The translations under genes were made by a program, and so were the position numbers. Positions 17,106-23,655 of a stretch of 28,078 bases of DNA are shown one piece after another; the stretch's first letter is position 1, and each line of letters starts with the position of its first letter. The DNA lies in the IMG/VR virus record IMGVR_UViG_3300001450_007678, positions 29,963-58,040 of that record; one strand, 5' to 3'. The notes under the pieces were generated by a model. That model did not search any database and was not told where the DNA came from. It worked only from the letters and a program-made list of their open reading frames with translations. The stretch is from a virus.

Positions 17106-19348
17106 TGCATTATTTCACTAGTTAATCCCTGGTTATTATACCTTGCAAAGTTAATACTTATTTTTGACTGTTTTTGATTTGGCGTATAAAGATGCTTCTG
17201 ATTAGCCATAATAGCTAACCCTGTGCTAATTGTAGCATCAAAAGCGGTTCTATTATTTATGTCAAACTTTGCCCAATCTTCAAGAGTTTTACTAAACAAC
17301 ATTGTGCCCATTAAGTCAGAATCTCTATATGTTCCTTGCAAATCTAATCCTACATGTTTTTCAATATACGACTCAACCGCGGCAGCATGAGCCTGTTTTA
17401 CATCTTCAGAACTATTCGGTATTCCTCCTAGCTCTCTTTCTGTTTTAGATAATTTAATAAGTTTTTTATCAGGTCTATTAATTGAAAAAGCTCTATATCC
17501 TCTATTTTTTAAATGATATAACAATCTAGGTTTGTTATTTTCCACTAATATAGGCATACCATAAAAAACACAAGCCATTAAAACTTCTTCAAAAAATATT
17601 TCTGCAGTCTGTGGTCGGGCTATATATTCTAAAAAAAACTCATTACTTGGAACTTCATCCATATTAAATTTTGTTAATCCGTGTAACGAACCATTTGACC
17701 CCTTACCCCCAACTGTCCCTGAAATATCATACGAGTCACAACCAAAAGAGCCTAAATGCTCATTGCCGGGATATTTATTTCCTTTTCTTTCTATTACTTT
17801 ATTTTGTAAATTTTTCGGAAGCAACCAACTAATTAAAAAACGACCTCTTGTATTAGGTGACCAAACCACTTTACTATCTTTAACACCATTTGCCCAACTA
17901 AAACTACCTCGCGTTAAATGTTGTCCTTGAATTAATGAATCATTATAATCTATTTGTTGATAAATCTTTGTTAAATTAAATAAAGAAGATTTACTTTCAT
18001 CTCTAAACGCATGAGATTCAGTACGAGGAAATTGTCTATAAAATTCATTTAAAGCATCAGCATCTTGTTTTAAAGAATCTACTTCTGCTTTCCAATAGTC
18101 AATTGCTCCTTTAGTAATATATTCGCCATCTACTCCTACAATTTTCTCTTTAGGGTTAAAAAAAACAGGCATACCATATCTATCTATAAAACCTTCCATA
18201 TTCCATTCCATAGGAATAAACAATGAATACATTCCACTTTTTGTTTGACCATTTGCATTTCTAGTACTTACATCAGAGTCTTCAAATAGTTTTTTAAAAT
18301 TACCACCACCCTTTGATAAAGAATTAGAGGTAGAGCCCATTAAACATTTTCCTATAATTTTACTTCCTAATCTTAAACAAGTTTTTGTAACCCTCCAATT
18401 ATTTAAAATATTATTTGGCTTAACCCATTTACCACTTTCATCGTGAACTAATAATAAAAGTTTTTCACCATCATAAGAGTTTTCATCAGTATTTTTCCAA
18501 TCTATTGTAGTATCAAGTCCATATAACTCTTCATTAGTCACGTCATACATATTTTTTTTAGTTATTTTAGATGCAGGAATTCTAAATGCTAATTCAGTTT
18601 TAGGTTTATCCATACCATCTTGAATAGGTCTAAAAAAGAAAGGTAATCTACTTGAAATAGGAACAACTTTGTCGGTAAACATTTTTTTTGCATCAGAACC
18701 CGTTTTAGATAATATACCTACTCTTGAATCTTTTGCTAATGTACCTACATTTATACATTCAGAAGAACCCATATAAGAAAAGCCTGACCGTCTTATTTTT
18801 AAATAAGTCATTCCAAAACTTCTATTATCTGCTCTACACGCTTCCCAAAATAAAAAAAATATTCTATTCGCTTCTCTATAATCAGGATACCCTACATCTA
18901 TGTTAGTCCATTGTAAATACATGTAATGAGAACCTGTAATGTAAGTTGGAATACCATTATTCATAAACCAATACCCTTCTTCTCTTTTATCAAACTCACT
19001 TTCTATATAATCTACCCATCTACTCTTAAATTCTTTAGGAGCATCATTCCATTGAAATATTGATTGTATTTTAGATAAAGATTTAGGAATGTTTTCTCTC
19101 TCCCAATACTGTTCAATTTTATTACTACTTCTACTATAACATTCTTTGGGGAATAAAGGAAGCCCTATTATAAGTCCTGAAATATTAATTATTTTACCTA
19201 CCCTTCCTGTTTTAGATATATTTATAAAATCATATTTTTCATTATATCCATACTGCCAAGTTCCTCCCCGATTTTTATTAGATAAAACTCGTTTAGGAAT
19301 ATAGTCTTCTAAAACTTTATATAAATTATTTTGAACGTCTTTCTGCAA
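17102..19348 (-). CDS. Terminase large subunit (packaging ATPase and nuclease), 748 aa
   Basis: TerL cuts concatemeric DNA and drives it into the prohead. The ATPase half has a non-standard P-loop, KIRRSGFSYMGSS (residues 184-196), with lysine in front of the loop and no GK(S/T). The Walker B strand is LLLLVHDESGKW (297-308), ending in Asp-Glu. The RNase H-like nuclease half shows the acidic residues expected: D538 in FGCDSYDIS, E603 in PILVENNKP and D704 in AFDATISTGLAIMA. The frame has no ATG before codon 129, so the start is probably the TTG at 19348, which overlaps the preceding gene by 23 bases. Length and order (small gene, TerL, portal) suit a crAss-like phage. Confidence 0.88.
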   Translation of the reverse strand: MQKDVQNNLYKVLEDYIPKRVLSNKNRGGTWQYGYNEKYDFINISKTGRVGKIINISGLIIGLPLFPKECYSRSSNKIEQYWERENIPKSLSKIQSIFQWNDAPKEFKSRWVDYIESEFDKREEGYWFMNNGIPTYITGSHYMYLQWTNIDVGYPDYREANRIFFLFWEACRADNRSFGMTYLKIRRSGFSYMGSSECINVGTLAKDSRVGILSKTGSDAKKMFTDKVVPISSRLPFFFRPIQDGMDKPKTELAFRIPASKITKKNMYDVTNEELYGLDTTIDWKNTDENSYDGEKLLLLVHDESGKWVKPNNILNNWRVTKTCLRLGSKIIGKCLMGSTSNSLSKGGGNFKKLFEDSDVSTRNANGQTKSGMYSLFIPMEWNMEGFIDRYGMPVFFNPKEKIVGVDGEYITKGAIDYWKAEVDSLKQDADALNEFYRQFPRTESHAFRDESKSSLFNLTKIYQQIDYNDSLIQGQHLTRGSFSWANGVKDSKVVWSPNTRGRFLISWLLPKNLQNKVIERKGNKYPGNEHLGSFGCDSYDISGTVGGKGSNGSLHGLTKFNMDEVPSNEFFLEYIARPQTAEIFFEEVLMACVFYGMPILVENNKPRLLYHLKNRGYRAFSINRPDKKLIKLSKTERELGGIPNSSEDVKQAHAAAVESYIEKHVGLDLQGTYRDSDLMGTMLFSKTLEDWAKFDINNRTAFDATISTGLAIMANQKHLYTPNQKQSKISINFARYNNQGLTSEIMQ
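17146..17153 (-). promoter_or_regulatory. Possible promoter -7 element TAACTTTG inside the terminase 3' end
   Basis: The minus strand reads TATTAACTTTGC, identical over ten bases to the element before the scaffold gene except at its edges. It lies within the last 17 codons of terminase, 41 bases before the portal ATG. Because it is coding sequence (Asn-Phe-Ala), chance is a real possibility. Confidence 0.35.
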
Positions 19349-19604
19349 AGCCTTGTTTAGTATCTATTTGTTTAACATTATCTAATTCTTTTAAACTTTC
19401 CTCCTCACCATCAATTCTATTTAATATTTCAAACGCATCAAAAATAGCAAGCTTTTTGGTAGCAGCAGCATTTTTTAATCGGTCTGCAGCCAATTCATCT
19501 TCTGGGTCAGGTTTAATTATCTCTTCTTTTGCCACTTTAATTAATTGTCTAACAGCTTTCCTCCCCGCTTCTATAATTTGTATTTTTAACTCTTTTGAAT
19601 TCAT
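19326..19604 (-). CDS. Small helical protein before terminase, 92 aa
   Basis: The protein is almost wholly helical and charged. It starts MNSKELKIQIIEAGRKAVRQ and contains ELAADRLKNAAATKKLAIFD (about residues 38-57) and FEILNRIDGEEESLKEL. I recall very similar short proteins directly before TerL in Bacteroidota phages. The position is that of a small terminase subunit, but it is shorter than known TerS proteins and shows no clear DNA-binding motif, so the role is open. It overlaps terminase by 23 bases. An A9 run precedes the ATG. Confidence 0.65.
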   Translation of the reverse strand: MNSKELKIQIIEAGRKAVRQLIKVAKEEIIKPDPEDELAADRLKNAAATKKLAIFDAFEILNRIDGEEESLKELDNVKQIDTKQGFAERRSK

Positions 19605-19707
19605 TTTTTTTTCGATTATATTTTTTTTTACTTTGATGCACCATCGGTTTGGTAAGCTTTCTTGTTTCTTTCCAATCTATTTTTTTCCATTCAAACTTGT
19701 CGCTCAT
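19549..19707 (-). CDS. Small basic protein, 35-52 aa, end uncertain at an A9 tract
   Basis: The ATG at 19707 overlaps the stop of the dioxygenase gene (ATGA), the usual junction in this genome. The product begins MSDKFEWKKIDWKETRKL and continues TKPMVHQSKKKYNRKK. As read, the frame runs 56 bases into the next gene and stops at 19549. The tail beyond residue 34 is out of frame with that gene and ordinary for random sequence. If the A9 run near 19603-19611 held ten A, the protein would end after NRKKK with a TGA overlapping the next ATG, the same ATGA junction again. The first 34 residues are likely real; the extension is doubtful. Function unknown. Confidence 0.5.
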   Translation of the reverse strand: MSDKFEWKKIDWKETRKLTKPMVHQSKKKYNRKKNEFKRVKNTNYRSGEESC

Positions 19708-20171
19708 TTTTTTAAAAATAAAACTTGCACCAATCTTGAATTATTTTTATCACCAAAATTATTATACAAATTTCTCGAGTGTTTTTCGTGAGAATCAAAC
19801 ACAACTAGTCTGTTATATTTCATATAAATTCTTACAGACTTATCTTCATCTTTATCATACAACACTGTTCCTGCATTTGGAGGATAATACTTATTTAAAT
19901 ATACCAAGACTGTTTTATCCCCCATCATTTCATCTGTATGAATATAATTCGGCTCTATTTGTTTAAAAGGTGATTGACGAATAAAATTATATTTCACTGT
20001 ATAATCAGGAAACAGTAATAACACAAATTTCTCTACTTCATCATTTGCTCGTGATTGTATTCCTTTAAACAAATTATCACCATCTTCTACATCCACAAAA
20101 GGATTTTTTAATACATCTTGTACATACTCATCGGGATGTGCTAATATATCATCTAACACAAATAAAGTCAT
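19704..20171 (-). CDS. 2-oxoglutarate/Fe(II)-dependent dioxygenase (prolyl 4-hydroxylase-like), 155 aa
   Basis: The catalytic set of this fold is complete. The HxD pair is H78 and D80 in YIHTDEMMGDKTVLVYLN; the distal histidine is H131 in VVFDSHEKHSRNLY; and R146 in NSRLVQVLFLKK is placed to bind 2-oxoglutarate. Strands between them (GTVLYD, NRLVVFD) complete the double-stranded beta helix. At 155 residues it is a minimal domain, as often seen in phages. Substrates of such phage enzymes are mostly unknown; protein prolyl or other side chains, or nucleic acid, are possible. The start overlaps the GroES-like gene stop (ATGA), so the two are probably coupled. Confidence 0.83.
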   Translation of the reverse strand: MTLFVLDDILAHPDEYVQDVLKNPFVDVEDGDNLFKGIQSRANDEVEKFVLLLFPDYTVKYNFIRQSPFKQIEPNYIHTDEMMGDKTVLVYLNKYYPPNAGTVLYDKDEDKSVRIYMKYNRLVVFDSHEKHSRNLYNNFGDKNNSRLVQVLFLKK

Positions 20172-20731
20172 AATTTTATAGTTATTTGATGGTCATACAT
20201 TCTGTATAACTTCTCGTCTTCTACTCTAAACTCATATTCACTATCAGGAACAAAAGATACTTTGTCACCCGTCTTTAAACCTTGCAATTTTAAATAATTA
20301 TTTACATACACCATTTCTCCCATTAAAGGCTCTTTATTAGTGTTTTTAAAAATAACACTTTCTGTCTTTGGAATAGGTCTAACAAAACAATATCTACCGT
20401 AAGTTTTCCATTTATTATTTTGTTTGTATAAAAAAAACTGCTCCATGTCTACCAAAAAACAATCATCTTTTAAAAAACTTTTACCACTTTTTTGCCTTCC
20501 CCTCATATCGTAATAATACTTGAAAACATTATGGTGTACCAATAAAACATCTCCCTTTTTAATATCCCCTTTATAATTTAAAGGAATTTCAACTACTTCG
20601 GCCTCTCTATTGGAAAAACTAACATCTTCTTGAGAAGTGCTAATAATAATATCTTTACCCCCTATTTTTTTTGAGTTGTTATATCTCCTTTTATTAACAG
20701 GAGATACAATAAACTGTGTAGGAGACCTCAT
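20168..20731 (-). CDS. GroES/Hsp10-like protein, 187 aa (tentative)
   Basis: The pattern resembles a GroES beta-barrel with a long insertion. EAEVVEIPLNYKGDIKKGDV then LLVHHNVFKYYYD (residues 43-75) parallels GroES 'GxVVAVG...KVGDxVLF', and CFLVDMEQFFLYKQ (about 91-104) parallels the 'yliv.eddIlai' strand. A second barrel-like repeat (VRPIPK, then GEMVYVNNY, KTGDKVSFVPDSEYEFRVED) follows at 115-170. The N-terminus SPTQFIVSPVNKRRYNN would be the first strand. Phages such as T4 carry a GroES-like gp31 needed to fold the capsid protein, which would suit a gene near the capsid block. The match is by pattern only. It shares a base with the upstream stop (TAATG). Confidence 0.5.
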   Translation of the reverse strand: MRSPTQFIVSPVNKRRYNNSKKIGGKDIIISTSQEDVSFSNREAEVVEIPLNYKGDIKKGDVLLVHHNVFKYYYDMRGRQKSGKSFLKDDCFLVDMEQFFLYKQNNKWKTYGRYCFVRPIPKTESVIFKNTNKEPLMGEMVYVNNYLKLQGLKTGDKVSFVPDSEYEFRVEDEKLYRMYDHQITIKL

Positions 20732-20955
20732 TATATATTTATATTATATTCTAAAGAAACAGGAATAGTGTTATTAAACTCTTTCCATTTTAAAATTACA
20801 TCTCCATCTCTAATATAAATTCTTATAGACTGAGAGTCTTCATCTTGTTTTATAAGCTCTATAATGTAATTACCACCCAAGACAGGTTGTCCTACTATGT
20901 AGTGCATAGCTCCCGACTTATAGTCAGGACCTACTGATATTTTTCTAATTTCCAT
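20731..20955 (-). CDS. Small conserved-looking protein, 74 aa
   Basis: The start is set at the ATG at 20955 (MEIRKISVGPDYKSGAMHYI). The open frame continues upstream to 21030, but that part overlaps the previous gene. The protein is beta-rich, with VGQPVLGGNYIIELI, SIRIYIRDGDVILKWKEFN and the end VSLEYNINI. I recall short phage proteins with the same opening 'EIRKISvGpDyk..aMHY' but no assigned function. It sits between a small fibre-like gene and the GroES-like gene. Confidence 0.65.
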   Translation of the reverse strand: MEIRKISVGPDYKSGAMHYIVGQPVLGGNYIIELIKQDEDSQSIRIYIRDGDVILKWKEFNNTIPVSLEYNINI

Positions 20956-20965
20956 TTTATTTAAT

Positions 20966-21232
20966 TTAAACAACGACTTTAACCAAGAAATCTCCTGTAC
21001 CGTCATCTGTTTTGTATAATTGTCCTGCAACCATTCCTATAGTTAAAGCTGTTGTGTTGTTGGGTACAGTAGGCATACTAATCACTGCTCCTCCTAAAGT
21101 TCCTCCCAATAATCCTAATAATTGTTGAGCAGTAAAATTTTTAGTAGCATTACTACTACTAACATCTGTACCAATTAAGTTGTCGGTTAATTCTGGAGTT
21201 GTTACGTTTGAATATGAGCTAATTTTTGCCAT
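20966..21232 (-). CDS. Small fibre-like beta protein, 88 aa
   Basis: The N-terminus MAKISSYSNVTTPELTDNLI followed by GTDVSSSNATKNFTAQQLL has the style of phage fibre and baseplate-type proteins, in which a short 'D.liGtd...tknf' segment introduces a trimeric or repetitive region. A Gly-rich hinge (GLLGGTLGGA) and a beta segment ending in GDFLVKVVV follow. It is short for a fibre and may be an appendage or decoration protein. It starts one base after the stop of the preceding gene. Function is inferred from style only. Confidence 0.6.
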   Translation of the reverse strand: MAKISSYSNVTTPELTDNLIGTDVSSSNATKNFTAQQLLGLLGGTLGGAVISMPTVPNNTTALTIGMVAGQLYKTDDGTGDFLVKVVV

Positions 21233-21233
21233 T

Positions 21234-21563
21234 TTATCTATTTTTAAATTGTTGTTCTCTTTTATTTTTTACCTCTTCTTTGTCTTCTACTTTTAAGTAT
21301 TTATCTTTTTGTTTAACAGAGACTTTGCCTGTTTCTAAACTAACTTTAGCATCTGCACCATATTTAACAATAAGAGATTTCTCTTTATCTATTAGCTTAG
21401 TTTTAATTATACCAAGTACTTTTTTAACTTCTTCTTGCTCAAGAACATTGTCTGCTAATTTTATTTTTGCAGAGTTTAAATCTTGAATTACTTGTTTAAT
21501 TTCATTTAACTCATCTTTAGTTAAATAATCTTCTATTAATTCTGTTTTTTCTTTTTTTGACAT
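21234..21563 (-). CDS. Coiled-coil (prefoldin-like) small protein, 109 aa
   Basis: Residues 12-65 are a long amphipathic helix (LTKDELNEIKQVIQDLNSAK, then DNVLEQEEVKKVLGIIKTKL), followed by a short YGADAKVSLETGKVS beta turn and a basic coiled tail. Short helix-hairpin proteins ending in a 'yG...sleTG' segment occur in many Bacteroidota phages; the function is unknown to me, and an assembly chaperone is only a guess. A TATATTTG promoter element precedes it by 24 bases, so it heads a transcript that may run through the GroES-like, dioxygenase and terminase genes. Confidence 0.65.
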   Translation of the reverse strand: MSKKEKTELIEDYLTKDELNEIKQVIQDLNSAKIKLADNVLEQEEVKKVLGIIKTKLIDKEKSLIVKYGADAKVSLETGKVSVKQKDKYLKVEDKEEVKNKREQQFKNR

Positions 21564-21587
21564 TTTGATTAAATTTTAATTTATATA

Positions 21588-21595
21588 CAAATATA
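21588..21595 (-). promoter_or_regulatory. Promoter -7 element TATATTTG before the coiled-coil gene
   Basis: The minus strand reads TTAGTATATTTGTATATA; TATATTTG matches TAnnTTTG. It lies in the 40-base gap after the 99-residue gene and 24 bases before the ATG at 21563. The AT-rich setting makes a chance match more likely than for the TATCTTTG copies. Confidence 0.45.
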
Positions 21596-21603
21596 CTAAT
21601 ATT

Positions 21604-21903
21604 TTACCACTTAACTTTATTCGCCCAATAAGCTGCCGAACACTTTCCTTTAGATATATTTTTTCCATGTCTTGATTTAAAAGACTTTCTTTTCTTTTTC
21701 ATTCTATCAGATTCTCCTTGTTTAGGTTTTCCTGCTGTGCTAGCTCCCTGTTCTCCGAATCGAATAGTTTTTATTTTTCCTTCACATACCGTTACTACCA
21801 CATGAGACTTTGTAGGATGAGACGGAGTTCTTTTAGGTTTATTTAAACCAGAGACTCCTGCATTTTTTAATGCTGATTGTTTTTTAGCACTAGTTATTTT
21901 CAT
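21604..21903 (-). CDS. Conserved-looking basic phage protein (RFGEQG/SAAYWANKVKW type), 99 aa
   Basis: The protein has two recognisable blocks: KTIRFGEQGASTAGKPKQGE (about residues 44-63) and a C-terminal block of KRKSFKSRHGKNISKGKCSA then AYWANKVKW. I have seen this pairing in short proteins of many marine podoviruses; no function is known to me. It is strongly basic. The start ATG overlaps the stop of the upstream 41-residue gene (ATGA). A structural or DNA-associated role is possible given charge and context. Confidence 0.7.
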   Translation of the reverse strand: MKITSAKKQSALKNAGVSGLNKPKRTPSHPTKSHVVVTVCEGKIKTIRFGEQGASTAGKPKQGESDRMKKKRKSFKSRHGKNISKGKCSAAYWANKVKW

Positions 21904-22025
21904 TGTTTTTTTGGTTTAGTATGAGTGTATCCCTTTTTTTTTAATTTAAAATGTTCTTTCATAGAAGTAACTTTAATACATTTATCTTTTTTACACATCA
22001 TGTGTATTTTAAATTTCTTTTTCAT
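21900..22025 (-). CDS. Small basic protein, 41 aa
   Basis: The ATG at 22025 follows the preceding stop by one base (TAATATG) and the TGA at 21900-21902 overlaps the next ATG (ATGA), so both ends fit the junction pattern of this genome. The product is MKKKFKIHMMCKKDKCIKVT then SMKEHFKLKKKGYTHTKPKKQ, very basic, with a CKKDKC pair that could bind metal. Function unknown. Confidence 0.6.
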   Translation of the reverse strand: MKKKFKIHMMCKKDKCIKVTSMKEHFKLKKKGYTHTKPKKQ

Positions 22026-22026
22026 A

Positions 22027-22155
22027 TTATTTTTTAATTTTTTTAATCTTACCATTTGTAGTTCTTGCATACTTGTGAGTTGAAGTTTCCCTACTAGGTA
22101 TTTCTACCCCACAGTACTTTTTCTTTCCATAAGGCCAACATATTTTTTTCCCCAT
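22027..22155 (-). CDS. Small basic protein, 42 aa
   Basis: The ORF fills the gap between the holin gene (stop 22160) and the 41-residue gene with a four-base and a one-base spacing. The product starts MGKKICWPYGKKKYCGVEIP and ends RTTNGKIKKIKK. It has two cysteines (C6, C15) and is strongly basic. No family recognised. It is probably co-translated with its neighbours. Confidence 0.55.
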   Translation of the reverse strand: MGKKICWPYGKKKYCGVEIPSRETSTHKYARTTNGKIKKIKK

Positions 22156-22159
22156 AATT

Positions 22160-22534
22160 TTATCTTTTTATTTTTTCTAATGAACGACCCCCAAAGTACG
22201 CTCCCACAACAGAAATCATAACGAGTTGCAAAAGGTCAACCCAAGAATTTTTAACTTCAAAATTTATAAACCCCGCGTCTATAAATATAAGAAGCACAGT
22301 AGATATTAATAAAAAAGCTAACGTTAAAGGCCTTATGTTTTTAGATAACCAACTATCAGAACTCATGTCAGCCTTCCATCTTTCAGTTACATTTTTTTGT
22401 AATTCAACTTCTGATTCTAATAACATTTTTTTCATAGCATTTCGTAATGCCATTTTTTCTTCTTTTGATGTAACTACATCATCAATAATAGTTGATGCGT
22501 CTCCAATTAATGATTTTATAAATCCTTTTATCAT
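22160..22534 (-). CDS. Holin (GTA-holin/3TM-like), 124 aa
   Basis: The N-terminal 60 residues are an amphipathic, charged helical domain (IKGFIKSLIGDAS, later RWKADMSSDSWLSKNIRPLT). Two clear membrane helices follow, about 69-90 (PLTLAFLLISTVLLIFIDAG) and 98-116 (WVDLLQLVMISVVGAYFGG), with a basic end KIKR. The 'D..S.sWLsKniRPl' approach to the first membrane helix is characteristic of the GTA-type phage holin family as I know it. Its start overlaps the endolysin stop (ATGA), a normal endolysin-holin pairing. Holins time the release or activation of the endolysin at the inner membrane. Confidence 0.82.
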   Translation of the reverse strand: MIKGFIKSLIGDASTIIDDVVTSKEEKMALRNAMKKMLLESEVELQKNVTERWKADMSSDSWLSKNIRPLTLAFLLISTVLLIFIDAGFINFEVKNSWVDLLQLVMISVVGAYFGGRSLEKIKR

Positions 22535-23010
22535 GCTTTTTTATATTTAGTTTTTCCATTAGAATCTTTATATGCTTCTAATAACTGACATCTATTTCCT
22601 TTAAGGTTGTATGAAATATGTATCCATGCGTAATCAAACTCATTTATCATTTGGTCAAAAGGAATATTGTTTTCTAACACATAATCCCATATAACTTTAT
22701 TATCAACCTTTCCCTTATTGTTTCTATATTTTAAATCTGCCGCTTGACCTTTGCAATGTTGACTTGTAGGCATATAAACACCGTCTTTTATTTTATGAGC
22801 ACCTCCTAAAGCTTTATTTAACTCTTCAGACCTAAAGCCTGAATTAATTCCCAACATTCCTATGCCATCTCTTATAGGTTGTAAAGTAAATTCACACAAT
22901 GATTTCATTTGCTCTATGTGATGAAACTCTGGAGAATTATCAATACCATGTCTCTTTGCTACATTTGATTTTAAAAACTCCGCCAAGAAAAAATTTTTAG
23001 ATAACTTCAT
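22531..23010 (-). CDS. Endolysin, peptidase M15 (D-Ala-D-Ala carboxypeptidase-like), 159 aa
   Basis: The M15 zinc site is complete: H85 and D92 in SQHCKGQAADLKY (residues 83-95) and H131 in WIHISY, with the usual helix-turn NSGFRSEELNKALGG (56-70) before it. The N-terminus KLSKNFFLAEFLKSNVAKRH with IEQMKSLCEFTLQPIRD is typical of phage M15A endolysins. There is no signal peptide, so export depends on the adjacent holin. It cuts peptide cross-links of peptidoglycan. It is preceded by a secreted thioredoxin-fold gene, three bases away, and overlaps the holin start. Confidence 0.9.
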   Translation of the reverse strand: MKLSKNFFLAEFLKSNVAKRHGIDNSPEFHHIEQMKSLCEFTLQPIRDGIGMLGINSGFRSEELNKALGGAHKIKDGVYMPTSQHCKGQAADLKYRNNKGKVDNKVIWDYVLENNIPFDQMINEFDYAWIHISYNLKGNRCQLLEAYKDSNGKTKYKKA

Positions 23011-23011
23011 T

Positions 23012-23371
23012 TTACATAAATTTCTTTAATACTAATTCTTCAACTTTCTTTTTAGCGTCTTTAATGCTTAATTTAAATGTTAAATCTGCTTCATATTTCT
23101 CTATTACCTCTTTGTTATAAAAAACAATAATAGTAGGAACGGAAAGTATTTTATATTTTGAAACAAGATTGGGATAATCTTCTATGTTAATTGTATAAGT
23201 CTTAATATCTTTAAATTCCGACAAATCAACCATATTATCTTTGTTCCAATCTGCATAAAATTCTATTACAACAATATCTTCTTTTAATATCGACCCCAAC
23301 TCATTTTCCTTAATAGATGTTTGTCCAAAAACTAAAGTTGTGATTAATAATAATAAAGATAAAAATTTCAT
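23012..23371 (-). CDS. Secreted thioredoxin-fold protein lacking the CxxC site, 119 aa
   Basis: Residues 1-17 are a Sec signal peptide ending in VFGQ, a common Bacteroidota cleavage context. The mature part has the thioredoxin order: strand VVIEFYADW (34-42), then where the active site should be the sequence W-N-K-D-N (42-46), so both catalytic cysteines are replaced by asparagine. A strand TYTINIEDYPNLVSKYKI follows, then the conserved cis-proline loop SVPT (77-80) and strand IIVFYNKEVIEKYE. It cannot do thiol exchange. A binding or chaperone role in the periplasm is inferred. Its ATG overlaps the upstream stop (ATGA) and it sits directly before the endolysin, suggesting a lysis or envelope task. 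Confidence 0.75.
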   Translation of the reverse strand: MKFLSLLLLITTLVFGQTSIKENELGSILKEDIVVIEFYADWNKDNMVDLSEFKDIKTYTINIEDYPNLVSKYKILSVPTIIVFYNKEVIEKYEADLTFKLSIKDAKKKVEELVLKKFM

Positions 23372-23655
23372 TTTTGTATTATTTCATACAATCGCTCATC
23401 CATTACATCTATCTTTTTTTCTATTGCATCTAATGTTTCTTTATTGGATAAAACGGTTTGTCTTATTAATTCATTTTTCATATTTATTTCTCCTGCACTT
23501 GGATAGCCGTCAAACTTTTCAACTTTAACTTCTATTGAGTTAACTTGACCGACTAAATTGTAATAAGTCCCCACTAGTCCTATTACCATTACAATAAAAC
23601 TTATTAAAAACTTTAAGTCAGTGCTTACTTTTGTATTGTTGCTTATTTGAGCCAT
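23368..23655 (-). CDS. One-pass membrane coiled-coil protein (spanin- or holin-associated type), 95 aa
   Basis: A single membrane helix lies at about residues 15-33 (LKFLISFIVMVIGLVGTYYN), with a polar N-terminus and a C-terminal helical domain of about 60 residues (VNSIEVKVEKFDG, then NKETLDAIEKKIDVMDERLY) that would lie in the periplasm. This is the form of an inner-membrane spanin or of small lysis accessory proteins. No lipobox partner is visible, but the neighbour upstream is secreted. It overlaps that neighbour by 13 bases. Role inferred from topology and place in the lysis cassette. Confidence 0.65.
   Translation of the reverse strand: MAQISNNTKVSTDLKFLISFIVMVIGLVGTYYNLVGQVNSIEVKVEKFDGYPSAGEINMKNELIRQTVLSNKETLDAIEKKIDVMDERLYEIIQK

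Noticed and set aside
20956-21030. N-terminal extension of the 74-residue protein
   Set aside because: It overlaps the fibre-like gene in another frame; the ATG at 20955 fits the known-style opening MEIRKIS and the gap after the preceding stop.
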